Origin: an uncultured Sphingomonadaceae bacterium
GTDB lineage: Bacteria; Pseudomonadota; Alphaproteobacteria; Sphingomonadales; Sphingomonadaceae
Assembly: GCA_947497455.1 (NCBI GenBank)
Contig: CANMGU010000002.1
Coordinates: 1,644,506-1,708,505 of the forward strand
DNA: 64,000 bases
Reading direction: 5' to 3'
In this document: piece after piece, positions 32,807 through 42,292 of the stretch
How the letters are laid out: the number at the start of each line of letters is the position of its first letter
Position numbering within the stretch: position 1 is the first letter of the stretch
Made by a program: the position numbers and the translations under genes
Notes under the pieces: model-generated
What the model was told of the DNA's origin: nothing
The model's database searches: none
The model's input: the letters and a program-made list of their open reading frames with translations, nothing else

Positions 32807-34159
32807 ATGTTCAGTAACGTCATAAACAGCATCGGTGCCGGTTCCGGCCTCAACTCTGCACAGTTGGTGGCTGACCTTGTTGCAGCCTCAACCGGGGCTA
32901 AGCTCGGTCAGCTTAACGAAAGGGCGCAGCTTAACAGCTCGCGAATTTCGGCCATGGCAGCGACCGCATCGGCGCTCAGCACCTTTTCCGATGCCGTCAA
33001 GGAAACCCTGAACGGTCAGGGTTTTGTTGGCGAACTGGTATCGACGCGCACCGATCTGGCCAATGCCACCGTATTGGAAGAGGCCCGGCCGGAAGGCTTG
33101 CCGGCGTCCGTCGAGATTGTTCAAATTGCCGTCGCCCAGCGGGAGATGACAGATGTTTTTGCCAGCGCCTCCGATCCGATTGGAGAGAGAACGCTGACGA
33201 TCACCAATGGTGATGGTAGTTTTGATATCATCATTGATGATACCAATAATAGCCTGACCGGCATGAAGGATGCAATTAACGCCAGTAACAGCGGCGTGAC
33301 CGCATCAATATTGACCGACAATGCCGGTTCCCGACTGGTCTTTGAAGCACAGGAAGGTGTTGAGAACGCCTTTACGATCGCACAAAGTGGTGCGTCGCCA
33401 GCGATGAACCTGTCCAACATCGCTGTAGCAGCCGACAGCGTTATCCGCGTGGATGGGATCGAGTTGACCAACAGCAGCAACACGGTAACCGGCGCCATTC
33501 CTGGCGTGCAACTGTCCTTACTCGCCGCAGAGCCAGGCAGTAGCCTCACCATTAGCGGAGATTCCGAGCCGCTCGATGTGCGCAGTCTGGTGACGGAATT
33601 TGTCACGGCCTACAATGAACTGCGTCAGTCGCTGAACGCGGCAACGGCTCCGGGCCTTGCTGGTGCCAGCGGTGGACCGCTTGCCGGGGACCGCGGCGCG
33701 CGTGAAGTGATCCGACAGCTTAGCCAGCTGACCGCGACGCAATTGGTCGATAGCGGGGATTTCAGAACGCTTGCTGATATTGGCGTGCGAACCGAAAGCG
33801 ATGGCACGCTGACGGTTGATGATGTCCGTCTGGATGCCGCGCTGGAGCTCGATACCGGAGCGATTAAACTGATGCTGGAGCCGGCCATCTTAACCGATAC
33901 CAATATCGGCCTTGCTGGCGCTCTCGACAATATTTCAGCCACTTTGCAGGATGAAAATGGGGCTTTGGCACAGGCGCAAGAGCGGCTCGACACGATCCGG
34001 GAATCGATCGAAGAGCGGCGTGAGAAAATTAATGATGAAGGTGATCGCTTGCGCGAACAGCTTCAGGGTACGTTCGCGGGGCTGGAACGGCAGCTCTCGG
34101 TTCTGCGCGCAACCCAATCCTACGTAGAACAACAATTCGCCTCTTTTGATGACAACTGA
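32807..34159 (+). CDS. fliD: Filament capping protein FliD (HAP2)
   Basis: A 450-residue filament cap protein. The N-terminal segment SIGAGSGLNSAQLVADLVAA is the classic FliD start, and SRISAMAATASALSTF follows. The C-terminal coiled coil includes RLDTIRESIEERREKINDEG and ERQLSVLRATQSYVEQQFAS. Length is typical. AAAGGTGAG precedes the start, and fliS follows after about 20 nt. Confidence 0.96.
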   Translation: MFSNVINSIGAGSGLNSAQLVADLVAASTGAKLGQLNERAQLNSSRISAMAATASALSTFSDAVKETLNGQGFVGELVSTRTDLANATVLEEARPEGLPASVEIVQIAVAQREMTDVFASASDPIGERTLTITNGDGSFDIIIDDTNNSLTGMKDAINASNSGVTASILTDNAGSRLVFEAQEGVENAFTIAQSGASPAMNLSNIAVAADSVIRVDGIELTNSSNTVTGAIPGVQLSLLAAEPGSSLTISGDSEPLDVRSLVTEFVTAYNELRQSLNAATAPGLAGASGGPLAGDRGAREVIRQLSQLTATQLVDSGDFRTLADIGVRTESDGTLTVDDVRLDAALELDTGAIKLMLEPAILTDTNIGLAGALDNISATLQDENGALAQAQERLDTIRESIEERREKINDEGDRLREQLQGTFAGLERQLSVLRATQSYVEQQFASFDDN

Positions 34160-34178
34160 CTTTAGAAAGCAATAAAGA

Positions 34179-34643
34179 ATGACATATCAATCCCAAATCG
34201 GCCAATCGCATCTTGCCCCCTCGCAATCCGGTCCACCCTTGGGTCGCCCGGTGAACAATCGGCGGACATCAAGTTACAAATCGATTGATAAGAACAGTCG
34301 GGTCTTATCCGCTAATCCCTATGATCTGGTTGCTGTGCTGTTTGCTGAGCTTCGGGACAATCTGGATCTGATGATTGAAAGCGCGCGCCGTAACGAGCAT
34401 GGCAAGATGTTCGAGTATCGCGCAAAAGCACTGGGTATCCTCAATGGACTGGATGAGTCGCTGGATTTTGAATCAGCGGGCGATCTCGCACTGACATTGC
34501 ATACTATTTATGCCGAAGCCGGTCGCCGCATTCAGGCCGAGATCGATACCTCTTTCATTGAGCGTGCCGAGTCTGCTCGGGAAATGCTGCATGAGATCGA
34601 GAAAGCATGGATGGCGATCGCGCCGGGTCAGCAGTCATTCTGA
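34179..34643 (+). CDS. fliS: Flagellin export chaperone FliS
   Basis: A 154-residue helical chaperone that binds the flagellin C-terminus. The conserved core is VLSANPYDLVAVLFAELRDN, followed by RRNEHGKMFEYRAKALGILN and LDFESAGDLALTLHTIY. The first 35 residues are a Gln/Ser/Pro-rich extension not present in most FliS proteins, which are about 130 residues. It is directly after fliD, as usual. Confidence 0.93.
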   Translation: MTYQSQIGQSHLAPSQSGPPLGRPVNNRRTSSYKSIDKNSRVLSANPYDLVAVLFAELRDNLDLMIESARRNEHGKMFEYRAKALGILNGLDESLDFESAGDLALTLHTIYAEAGRRIQAEIDTSFIERAESAREMLHEIEKAWMAIAPGQQSF

Positions 34644-34670
34644 TACCGGCCAGCGAACCGAAACTGGAGA

Positions 34671-35819
34671 TCAGGCGAGCCCAAAAGCGGGCGTCAGCAT
34701 GGCATTATCGTTCGTTGATTTTTCGATATTATATTTGCGCATCTTGTCGATAAAAGTAGTCCGCTTGATGTTGATCGAGCGAGCTGCCTTTGACACTACC
34801 CCATGAGAAGCTTCAAGCGCCTGCGCGATGATCCGCCGTTCTTCGTTTTGAAGATGGGCGTTCAGGTCGTTGATGCCGCCAGGTCGCTGTTCTCGTTTTG
34901 CAGTCTCTAGCGCTGCGGCAAAAGAGGAAGGGCCATCGGCAAGGGTAACGTCTGATGAGAAATGACGTTGCTGCTCCAATGGCGGTACCTGGAAGGCCAG
35001 CGGCTGCACAAACTCATCCACGGGGGCGGCAGGAACCAGATCGGATTGAACGAGGGTTGCGACATCCTGTGCATGAACAGGCGCACCGGCAAAGAATACC
35101 GTTGCACGCTCCACGACATTGCGCAGTTCGCGGACATTGCCTGGCCAGTTATAGTTTTGCAACGCGGTATAAGCCTCTGCAGTGAAAATCGGGCGCTCGT
35201 CTGAGGCAGACAGATTGTTCAAGAAATGCTCAACCAGCGCCGGTATATCTTCGCTGCGCTCGTTCAGAGCAGGGACTTCAATCGGCACCACGCATAGCCG
35301 GTAAAACAGATCTTCACGGAAAGAACCGCCGCGGATACCTGTCCCCAGGTTCTTGTGGGTCGCCGCGATCACGCGTACATCGATCGGGATATTTTGATTG
35401 CCACCGACGCGATTGACGATGCGAGTTTCCAAGACTCGCAGCAGCTTAACCTGCATGTTGAGCGGCATGTCACCAATCTCGTCGAGGAATATGGTGCCCC
35501 CATTGGATTGTTCGAACAATCCGACATGCTTGTTTACAGCTCCCGTAAAGCTGCCCTTTTCGTGCCCGAAAAGCTCTGACTCGATCAGTTGTTCAGGCAG
35601 GGCACCGCAATTTACGGTAATATTGGGGGCTGCAGCACGTTCTGAGATTTGGTGGATGGCATCCGCGACAACTTCCTTACCGCTACCGGAAGGGCCCGTA
35701 ATCATGATCGAGCTGTTGCAGCGTCCGGCGAATTTCACCAGCATACGCAACTGCTGCATTTTGGGACTGTTGCCGATCAGCTTCGAAGCGAGAAGCGTGT
35801 CTAAATTTGCGTCAATCAT
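34671..35819 (-). CDS. Sigma-54-dependent activator without receiver domain
   Basis: A 382-residue enhancer-binding protein at the edge of the flagellar locus. The AAA+ domain starts almost at the N-terminus: Walker A GPSGSGKE (residues 42-49), contact loop GSFTGA (89-94), and Walker B GGTIFLDEIGDMPL. A C-terminal Fis-type HTH is seen in VSKAARSINIKRTTFIDKMR. There is no regulatory N-terminal domain. I place the start at 35819 and not 35903, since the upstream codons are Arg/Cys-rich and not family-like. It may be a FleQ/FlrA-like partner of the activator at 18929. It converges with fliS, 27 nt apart. Confidence 0.88.
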   Translation of the reverse strand: MIDANLDTLLASKLIGNSPKMQQLRMLVKFAGRCNSSIMITGPSGSGKEVVADAIHQISERAAAPNITVNCGALPEQLIESELFGHEKGSFTGAVNKHVGLFEQSNGGTIFLDEIGDMPLNMQVKLLRVLETRIVNRVGGNQNIPIDVRVIAATHKNLGTGIRGGSFREDLFYRLCVVPIEVPALNERSEDIPALVEHFLNNLSASDERPIFTAEAYTALQNYNWPGNVRELRNVVERATVFFAGAPVHAQDVATLVQSDLVPAAPVDEFVQPLAFQVPPLEQQRHFSSDVTLADGPSSFAAALETAKREQRPGGINDLNAHLQNEERRIIAQALEASHGVVSKAARSINIKRTTFIDKMRKYNIEKSTNDNAMLTPAFGLA

Positions 35820-36012
35820 TAAACTACCCAGATAACAAACCGCAAGTTTCCGGCACCGCCGGAGATGGATGGTTGGAAGATCCCGCAATCTCCCAACCGT
35901 CACCTGGTAAAAACAGAAATGAACAAAGATGGTTAAAGTCGGGTTAACAGCATCTGATTGGATTCAAACGATTTTCAAAAAGAAGGGTTTTGGCGGTAGA
36001 ACGTAGGTCCTG

Positions 36013-36495
36013 TTAGTCCAGTTCACTCAGTATCGCTGAGATTTTATCTTTGCCCGAGACCGTGGTGGCAATGAAGACCATACGATTATCCATAGGGTTG
36101 GGAGACTTTTCCAACAGGCCATCTTCGGCCATCACGTTAATATAACGCATCGCAGTTGTCATCGGGATGCCGGAACTATGGGCAATGGATGAGACGGTGA
36201 TCTTTTCTTCCTTGAGATCGCAAATATAAACGTCGAGGCACATATTCCAGCATGAATCAGCAAACAGACCGGAATTGAGGCCTAATGTATTCGCTTTGAA
36301 GCGGCTCCATCGCAACAGCTCTTCTGCGCGCTTGATTAGCTCAGCATTGGTCAGTCCAATGGAATTTGATCGTGTTTCAGAGGTTTGCGTGTCGTTCGTT
36401 GCAGCAACTAGGCCGTCTTGCAAGACAGTCAGCTTTTCGGTGGCCTTTTCCAATGCTGACTTGACTGCTGCAATTTCAGCGCTGACCTCATCCAT
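36013..36495 (-). CDS. Winged-helix transcriptional regulator (MarR-like)
   Basis: A 160-residue protein with an N-terminal coiled coil (about residues 1-32, VKSALEKATEKLTVLQDGLV) and a C-terminal winged helix-turn-helix (about 92-150) in ITVSSIAHSSGIPMTTAMRY, followed by a wing ending in MVFIATTVSGKDKISAIL. The fold is like MarR, with loss of the usual MarR dimerisation helices. Proteins of this layout occur in many sphingomonads, but I know of no defined target. It stands alone between the flagellar locus and the choline genes. Confidence 0.75.
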   Translation of the reverse strand: MDEVSAEIAAVKSALEKATEKLTVLQDGLVAATNDTQTSETRSNSIGLTNAELIKRAEELLRWSRFKANTLGLNSGLFADSCWNMCLDVYICDLKEEKITVSSIAHSSGIPMTTAMRYINVMAEDGLLEKSPNPMDNRMVFIATTVSGKDKISAILSELD

Positions 36496-36771
36496 TTTTT
36501 GATACCAAAGTTATTATTTTTTCCAAAAGTAACAGGCCTGAGAAATGATGGATATACTATCAATAGGTCATATACAATTACGAGTAGATGGTTTTGTTCG
36601 TCCTATAGCTTTTTTTTAATCTCCGAATGGTGGCCTGTTCTAGGCTGCATTTGGGTCGTTTGTTTTTCCGCAGATGGTCACAATAAATATATCGAGACTA
36701 TCCAAGAGATATGTCAATACCATCAAATGGCAGCGAAATGAGATGATTAATTGGAAATTTTTACCAGATTG
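36496..36771. other. AT-rich intergenic segment
   Basis: A 276-bp gap between the winged-helix regulator and the next minus-strand gene. It is markedly AT-rich. A T-run after position 36610 lies in the plus sense with no strong stem; no RNA gene or repeat was recognised. Confidence 0.5.
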
Positions 36772-37443
36772 TTAGGCAATGACTGAATCGGGTTGAACGC
36801 TGGTCGCAAGCTTGTCGGCAAGATCACGACTGAGTAGCGCCATCATTGCATTTTCAAATGTAGCTGATTTCTCCATCAGCTGCCGTATGGCTGCACTATC
36901 CCATTCGACATATCGGGTTTTTGGCGGCGCGGTGACGTCTGCCGTTGGTGGTCCGGTCAGAACAAAGGCAATCTCTCCGACAAAGTTGCCAGGGCCCAAT
37001 GTAAACGCATGTTTTCCTTTTTTTGCATGAACTGGGCCCTCAAAGATATAATATAGATTGGACAAAGGCTGATTTTCTGTCGTCAATTCAGTCGCAGATT
37101 CTACTGTGCGCCACCGTGCGATCTTGAGCAGCTGACGGAATTGTCCGGGCGTGAAGCCTTCAAAGGCTGCAAATAGCTGTTTTTCTTCATCACTCAAAGC
37201 CAGCATCGAGCGTTCCATGACAATGCGAAACAGGATTGTAAGATTGGCCAGGGCCAGGACGATAGTGGTCAGGATTGCGTCCCAGAGCGGTGATTCCGGA
37301 AATACGTAATAATAGAGCAGATAGAAAGCTGAGCCTGCGAGCACCAACAGCCTCAGCTTCAATTCATCGCGAATGAGAAAAGCGACAATGTAGAACAGAG
37401 CGCCGACATGGATCAGCAAAGCGGTGTTAAAATCAAATTCCAT
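36772..37443 (-). CDS. Popeye-like membrane protein with cyclic-nucleotide fold
   Basis: A 223-residue membrane protein. Three N-terminal helices (about 8-25, 31-50 and 58-80) are followed by a cytoplasmic cyclic-nucleotide-binding-type beta roll: FTLGPGNFVGEIAFVLTG, then PPTADVTA. In cAMP receptors the segment after GE...G contains an Arg (PRTA) that holds the phosphate; here it is Pro (PPTA), so canonical cAMP binding is doubtful. The plan matches bacterial Popeye-domain-like proteins. A start at 37503 is possible; 37443 gives a normal N-terminus and leaves a 62-nt divergent promoter region with the transporter gene. Confidence 0.75.
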   Translation of the reverse strand: MEFDFNTALLIHVGALFYIVAFLIRDELKLRLLVLAGSAFYLLYYYVFPESPLWDAILTTIVLALANLTILFRIVMERSMLALSDEEKQLFAAFEGFTPGQFRQLLKIARWRTVESATELTTENQPLSNLYYIFEGPVHAKKGKHAFTLGPGNFVGEIAFVLTGPPTADVTAPPKTRYVEWDSAAIRQLMEKSATFENAMMALLSRDLADKLATSVQPDSVIA

Positions 37444-37505
37444 TGCGTATCCATCGGGTTTTTGTCTAGATATTGCAACATCTTCCCTTGGAAAATTGCT
37501 CATCC

Positions 37506-38645
37506 ATGCCCAGCGCGCATATCATATTGTCAATCGCTATAGTGTTTACACTGCTGACTTCGGTCGTCCTGATCTTCTGGTTTCGCAAGACAGTGTTGAC
37601 CGGGGAGCAGCCGACGAGCTTGATGGCTTTTATCGCGATTTTGTTCACTTCCGGTCTGGATGTGGGGCTGATCCTGTTTCCGTTGACTGAATTTCCGGTT
37701 TATGAAGCGGAGGCGGTTTACGGATTTACCAATCCTCTTGCGATTGAATTTGGATTTTGGGGCTTTCTGGTCTGGGGATTTTATTTTCTTACGACATTCT
37801 ATTTTTGCGTCGTGGAGCCCCGGCTAAAATTGTTCGAAATCGGCTGGGTCAAGTTCATCAATAACCTGGTGATCATCGCGACCTGCGCCTTTACCGGCTT
37901 CCTGTTTTTCAGCTACCTTCCTGACTATATCCCCGATATCCCAGCGGTTGCGCGCTATGCTCTGGTGGCTGTTGTCGTGCTTGCCGCGGTTCTGTCCAGC
38001 ACCGATATCCGCTGGGTTGTCTGGCTGAGTCTGGGGTCATTCATGCTGTTCCTCGTCCTGATTGCGGTGATGTTGCTGCATAGCGATATGGGCATTGCCG
38101 AATTTGCACTAAGCGGTCAGTATCTTGGCGGCTATTTCCGCCATTTGCATAGATTTGTCAGTCCGCTGACTGACTATCATGCCTTCTATCTTTTCTGGTG
38201 GTTTGCGTGGAGCATCATGATTGGCCAGTTTGTTGCACGATTTGTTGGCGGCTTGCGGCCCTGGCAGTTGTTAACGGCTTTGCTTGTCCTTCCATCCATT
38301 CCGATCGCTCTGTGGTTCTCAATCCTGTTCTACATACATAGCGAGCAGATCCTGTTGTCTGGTCTCTTGCGATCCGCAATGGTTGTGGTTGGGATTGTCT
38401 TTGTGATCAATTCCCTGGACTCTCTGACCCGCCTTTATTCCGAAAACCTCAATCTGACGGTCGAGCGGCTTGGGCGCTGGACTTATGTCGCGATGCACTG
38501 GGGTCTGCTCTTCGGATTGATCCTGCTATACCAGTTCACACCACTGAAAATCGAATGGATTGGTATGGTGGTCATTCTGCTCTACGCCTGTATATACGCG
38601 CTGATTTTTCAGCGCCGCCGCCAGCTCGCCGCGACACAGTTTTAG
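37506..38645 (+). CDS. BCCT-like choline/betaine transporter, short form
   Basis: A 379-residue protein with about ten hydrophobic segments. It resembles the BCCT family (betaine/carnitine/choline): [20 protein letters not shown] corresponds to the conserved Trp-rich segment (WWxxWxPFVGxFxARxS), though the signature is diverged. Family members have 12 helices and about 500 or more residues, so this is a short variant, probably missing peripheral helices. It precedes choline dehydrogenase by 14 nt, which supports a role in uptake of choline or a related quaternary amine. The ATG at 37506 is preferred over one at 37473. Confidence 0.7.
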   Translation: MPSAHIILSIAIVFTLLTSVVLIFWFRKTVLTGEQPTSLMAFIAILFTSGLDVGLILFPLTEFPVYEAEAVYGFTNPLAIEFGFWGFLVWGFYFLTTFYFCVVEPRLKLFEIGWVKFINNLVIIATCAFTGFLFFSYLPDYIPDIPAVARYALVAVVVLAAVLSSTDIRWVVWLSLGSFMLFLVLIAVMLLHSDMGIAEFALSGQYLGGYFRHLHRFVSPLTDYHAFYLFWWFAWSIMIGQFVARFVGGLRPWQLLTALLVLPSIPIALWFSILFYIHSEQILLSGLLRSAMVVVGIVFVINSLDSLTRLYSENLNLTVERLGRWTYVAMHWGLLFGLILLYQFTPLKIEWIGMVVILLYACIYALIFQRRRQLAATQF

Positions 38646-38659
38646 AGAGTTTGAAAACC

Positions 38660-40363
38660 ATGCCAATCGTTTCCGAAGCCGACTGGGACTATATCATTAT
38701 CGGGGCGGGATCTGCCGGATGCGTACTTGCTAACCGGTTGACGGCAGACGGATCAAACCGCGTGTTGCTGCTCGAGGCGGGCGGCAGCGACAAGAATATC
38801 CTGATCCAGATGCCGACTGCCTTGTCTTATCCCATGGCCTCAGAAACCTATAATTGGGGCTATCTGTCCGATGCGGAACCGGCTCTGGATGGCCGCAAGA
38901 TCACCTGCCCGCGCGGCAAGGCACTGGGCGGCACGTCGTCGATCAATGGCATGGTCTATGTGCGCGGCCACAGCTGTGATTTCGAGGAGTGGGAAGCAGC
39001 CGGAGCACAAGGGTGGAACTACGCCAATTGCTTGCCTTATTTCAAACGATCAGAAAGCTGGCAATTTGGTGCAGATGAATATCGTGGCGGTGACGGTCCG
39101 TTGGGTGTCGGAGGCGGCAACAACATGACTGGCAATCCCCTTTACAAGGCGTTTATCGATGCCGGTGTCGAGGCGGGATATCCATCGACCGAAGACTATA
39201 ACGGCTTTCGGCAGGAAGGCTTTGGTCCGATGCACATGACCGTGCGCGGCGGTATCAGGGAATCCACCGGGCGGGCCTATCTTGATCCGGTAAAATCGCG
39301 CGCGAACCTGACTGTTTGGAAAGACGCCCTTGTCGACCGGGTCTTGTTGGACGGCAAGCAAGCGGTTGGTGTCGTTCTAACCCATACTGGCATCAGAAAA
39401 ACAATATCGGCGAAAAGGGAAATCATACTGTCGGCAGGCTCCATCGCTTCGCCGGCCATATTACAACGATCCGGTATCGGAGCCCCATCAACTCTGGCCG
39501 ATGCGGGTGTTGAAACCTTGCACGAATTGCCGGGTGTCGGAGAGAATTTGCAAGACCATCTGGAGATTTACTTTCAGTTCCGCAGCAAAAAACCAGTCAG
39601 TTTGAACAGCAAATTGGGGTTGTTCAGCAAACTGCTGATCGGCATGCGCTGGTTTTTCTTCAAATCCGGTCTTGGGGTGACCAATCATTTTGAATCCTGC
39701 GCATTCATCCGGTCAGGTGCGGGCATTCAGTCACCCGATATCCAATATCATTTTCTCCCCGCAGCAATGCGCTACGACGGTACGCCATCCGTCAAAGGTC
39801 ATGGTTTTCAGGTGCATGTAGGTCCCAATAAACCGAAAAGCCGGGGACATGTGCATATCCAGTCTACCGATCCCGCCGCGCCGCCAAGTATAAAATTCAA
39901 CTATATGCAGCATCCCGATGATGTGGCGAAATGGCGGCAATGCATCAGATTGACCCGCGAGATTATCGCGCAGCCGGCGATGGATGCATATCGCGGCAAA
40001 GAACTGCAACCGGGTATAGATATCGCGACGGACGCGCAGATTGATGAGTGGGTCAAGGACAATGTGGAAAGCGCCTATCATCCTTGTGGTACCTGCAAGA
40101 TGGGAACACAAAGCGATGCCATGGCGGTGGTCGATCCAGAATGCCGGGTGATCGGGCTGGACGGCCTGCGCGTCGTTGATGCCTCCGTCTTTCCGACCGT
40201 GACCAACGGAAATATCAACGCCCCGACCATCATGGTGGCGGAACGCGCGTCGGATATCATATTGGGCCAGCCGTTACTGCCCGGATCGCTGGCTCCCAGC
40301 TGGATTGACGAAAACTGGCAAACCCGGCAGCGCGGGGGAGAGCCTGTACGGGTTCTGGCCTGA
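38660..40363 (+). CDS. betA: Choline dehydrogenase (GMC oxidoreductase)
   Basis: A 567-residue GMC-family flavoprotein. The N-terminal FAD motif [16 protein letters not shown], the GMC signature [19 protein letters not shown], and the C-terminal [11 protein letters not shown] and [15 protein letters not shown] are all present; the His of HPCG and the Asn of NGNINAP are the catalytic pair. BetA oxidises choline to betaine aldehyde and on to glycine betaine. The length matches BetA (about 556). I choose the start at 38660 over the upstream in-frame ATG, which overlaps the transporter gene. No betB is adjacent. Other alcohol substrates of GMC enzymes are possible; the upstream transporter favours choline. 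Confidence 0.82.
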   Translation: MPIVSEADWDYIIIGAGSAGCVLANRLTADGSNRVLLLEAGGSDKNILIQMPTALSYPMASETYNWGYLSDAEPALDGRKITCPRGKALGGTSSINGMVYVRGHSCDFEEWEAAGAQGWNYANCLPYFKRSESWQFGADEYRGGDGPLGVGGGNNMTGNPLYKAFIDAGVEAGYPSTEDYNGFRQEGFGPMHMTVRGGIRESTGRAYLDPVKSRANLTVWKDALVDRVLLDGKQAVGVVLTHTGIRKTISAKREIILSAGSIASPAILQRSGIGAPSTLADAGVETLHELPGVGENLQDHLEIYFQFRSKKPVSLNSKLGLFSKLLIGMRWFFFKSGLGVTNHFESCAFIRSGAGIQSPDIQYHFLPAAMRYDGTPSVKGHGFQVHVGPNKPKSRGHVHIQSTDPAAPPSIKFNYMQHPDDVAKWRQCIRLTREIIAQPAMDAYRGKELQPGIDIATDAQIDEWVKDNVESAYHPCGTCKMGTQSDAMAVVDPECRVIGLDGLRVVDASVFPTVTNGNINAPTIMVAERASDIILGQPLLPGSLAPSWIDENWQTRQRGGEPVRVLA

Positions 40364-40460
40364 GAATGGGGTCGTTGGTGCCGGGGCTCTGTTCCGGATA
40401 TCGTTACCAGTTAACAGTTATAATATTGAAACTTCATGACAATCCGCTAATCATCCGGCG

Positions 40461-41192
40461 ATGAGCAGCAATCCCATCAAGCGCAGCAGTGCCGCCAGTC
40501 AGGCCAGCCATCAATTCCGCTATTTTGACTTCGTGATGGCGGCCTTTGTCACCATCCTGCTGCTGTCTAACGTTATCGGGGCAGCCAAGCCGACATTTGT
40601 AACCATCAGCGGCGAGCAATGGGTTTATGGGGCTGGTATTTTGTTCTTTCCTCTCGGCTATGTAATTGGCGATATTCTTACCGAGGTTTACGGCTACGCC
40701 CGGGCGCGGCGGGTGATCTGGGCCGGTTTCACCGCAATGCTGTTCATGGCGTTTATGAGCTGGGTTGTCGTTTCTCTTCCACCAGCTGACGGCTGGGAAG
40801 GGCAGGCGGCCTATGAAAGCGTTTTTGGTCAGGTGCCGAGGATTGTTGCGGCCTCGATTATCGCATTCTGGGCCGGAGAATTTGTGAACAGCTATGTGAT
40901 GGCACGGATGAAAGTCTGGACGCAGGGGAAAATGCTGTGGTCACGGACAATTGGCTCCACCGTGGTGGGGCAGGGGGTCGATAGCCTGATTTTCTATCCA
41001 CTGGCCTTCTGGGGTATTTGGGAAACATCTGCCGTGTTGACCGTGATGGTCACCAACTGGTTGCTGAAAGTCCTGTGGGAAGCGGTTTTAACACCGGTAA
41101 CCTATGCGGTTGTCGGCTGGCTGAAACGGCGCGAAGGCGTCGATATCTATGACGAGGCGACTAACTTCACACCGTTCAGCACCAAGACCTAA
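40461..41192 (+). CDS. Queuosine precursor transporter (YhhQ/VUT family)
   Basis: A 243-residue integral membrane protein with about six helices. The motif LFFPLGYVIGDILTEVYGYA followed by RARRVIW is the diagnostic VUT/YhhQ sequence. E. coli YhhQ imports queuosine precursors (preQ0/preQ1) used for tRNA wobble-base modification. The length is typical. There is a poorly conserved 97-nt upstream region; I see no clear preQ1 riboswitch. The gene appears monocistronic. Confidence 0.88.
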   Translation: MSSNPIKRSSAASQASHQFRYFDFVMAAFVTILLLSNVIGAAKPTFVTISGEQWVYGAGILFFPLGYVIGDILTEVYGYARARRVIWAGFTAMLFMAFMSWVVVSLPPADGWEGQAAYESVFGQVPRIVAASIIAFWAGEFVNSYVMARMKVWTQGKMLWSRTIGSTVVGQGVDSLIFYPLAFWGIWETSAVLTVMVTNWLLKVLWEAVLTPVTYAVVGWLKRREGVDIYDEATNFTPFSTKT

Positions 41193-41204
41193 CCACTATG
41201 GTTG

Positions 41205-41636
41205 TTATTGCAGCAGGCTTTTCTTGCCGGCCCAGCGCGCAAATAATAGAAAAGCGACAGCGAGAACGGGAATGGATATCGGCATGAACCAGCCCGCCTT
41301 GCTGATATACTCCAAATAACCATCAAGAATAAAATAGCTGCTAAACTGGACCAGCACGGCGATAAACGACAGCAGGAACAGCCGGACGGCAATTGCTCTG
41401 CGTAGCAACAACACGACGGATCCCATGAAGCCGCCGATGACAGCAACCGCGAAAGCGGCACTGGCCCAATAGGGGCGGTTTGCATATAATTGCTGCTCTG
41501 CCTCGCTGAGTTCCGCAAAATCCTCAGCGCTCATCAAAACTTCTGCGGCATAGGCGGCGACACCCAGTCCATTCCATAGCAGTGCGAATATCCCGATGGC
41601 CCAGAACCAGACCGGTAATTTATCATTTTCTATCAT
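41205..41636 (-). CDS. Small membrane protein, four helices, unknown function
   Basis: A 143-residue protein with four hydrophobic segments (about residues 9-30, 58-80, 88-106 and 114-132) joined by short loops. The soluble loop after the first helix is acidic (SAEDFAELSEAEQQL). I recognise no catalytic motif. The start at 41636 is chosen for its strong GGGAGGAG ribosome-binding site; a longer frame begins at 41720. It converges with the queuosine transporter, 12 nt apart. Confidence 0.7.
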   Translation of the reverse strand: MIENDKLPVWFWAIGIFALLWNGLGVAAYAAEVLMSAEDFAELSEAEQQLYANRPYWASAAFAVAVIGGFMGSVVLLLRRAIAVRLFLLSFIAVLVQFSSYFILDGYLEYISKAGWFMPISIPVLAVAFLLFARWAGKKSLLQ

Positions 41637-41776
41637 AGGCTTCACTCCTCCCAAAGAGCCGGAGCCACCATAGCAAAAACCGTAAAAAAGTAACTGACTT
41701 TTTGTCGACTGCTGCGTCAATCTGGTCCCGCGATTATTCGTTCGCGGTCTTTTTGTTTTGGCGATAGGCTGGGTGT

Positions 41777-42292
41777 ATGACCGAGCATAATAAACCGATC
41801 ATCATGACTGCCATGATGGGCAAACAGGATCTTGCCTGGGCGGATGCCTTGCGCCGGCAATATTATCCGCCCGAGCGCAATGTGCTGCCCGCGCATATCA
41901 CCCTGTTTCATCATTTGCCGCCGCAAGCACTGAGCGAAATCAAGCAGGCCGTGAAAGACATGACACAACATAATCCCGCGCCGGGAACCTCCCTGCAACG
42001 GGTGATTCATCTCGGTAGCGGGGTCGCTTATCAGCTTCATTCCCCGGACTTGCTTGCCATGCGTATGGAAATGGCCGACCGGTTCCACGGGCTTTTGGTA
42101 GCGCAGGACCAACAGGTACCGCGGCTGCATATCACTGTTCAGAATAAAGTATCAGCAAAAGATGCCAAAGCGCTGCAGATGGCCCTTTCGCTGGATTTCG
42201 AACCCCGACCATTTGTCATCAAGGGACTGGCGCTGCATCATTACATGGATGGGCCTTGGCAGGATATCGGTGCCTGGCCGTTTCGCGGTTAG
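41777..42292 (+). CDS. 2H phosphoesterase (2'-5' RNA ligase family)
   Basis: A 171-residue protein with two HxT motifs, AHITLF (His40) and LHITVQ (His118), the hallmark of the 2H phosphoesterase family that includes LigT/ThpR, which opens 2',3'-cyclic phosphodiesters. The spacing of the motifs (78 residues) fits the family. It overlaps the stop of the convergent flavoprotein gene by 4 nt. The substrate cannot be told from sequence. Confidence 0.85.
   Translation: MTEHNKPIIMTAMMGKQDLAWADALRRQYYPPERNVLPAHITLFHHLPPQALSEIKQAVKDMTQHNPAPGTSLQRVIHLGSGVAYQLHSPDLLAMRMEMADRFHGLLVAQDQQVPRLHITVQNKVSAKDAKALQMALSLDFEPRPFVIKGLALHHYMDGPWQDIGAWPFRG

Noticed and set aside
35836..35870. A weak sigma-54-like sequence upstream of the activator at 34671
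   Set aside because: The -12 box TTGC is present but the -24 GG is not; I do not list it as a promoter.
40364..40460. A preQ1 riboswitch before the queuosine precursor transporter gene
   Set aside because: No convincing preQ1 aptamer (short hairpin with A-rich tail) can be drawn in the 97 nt upstream.
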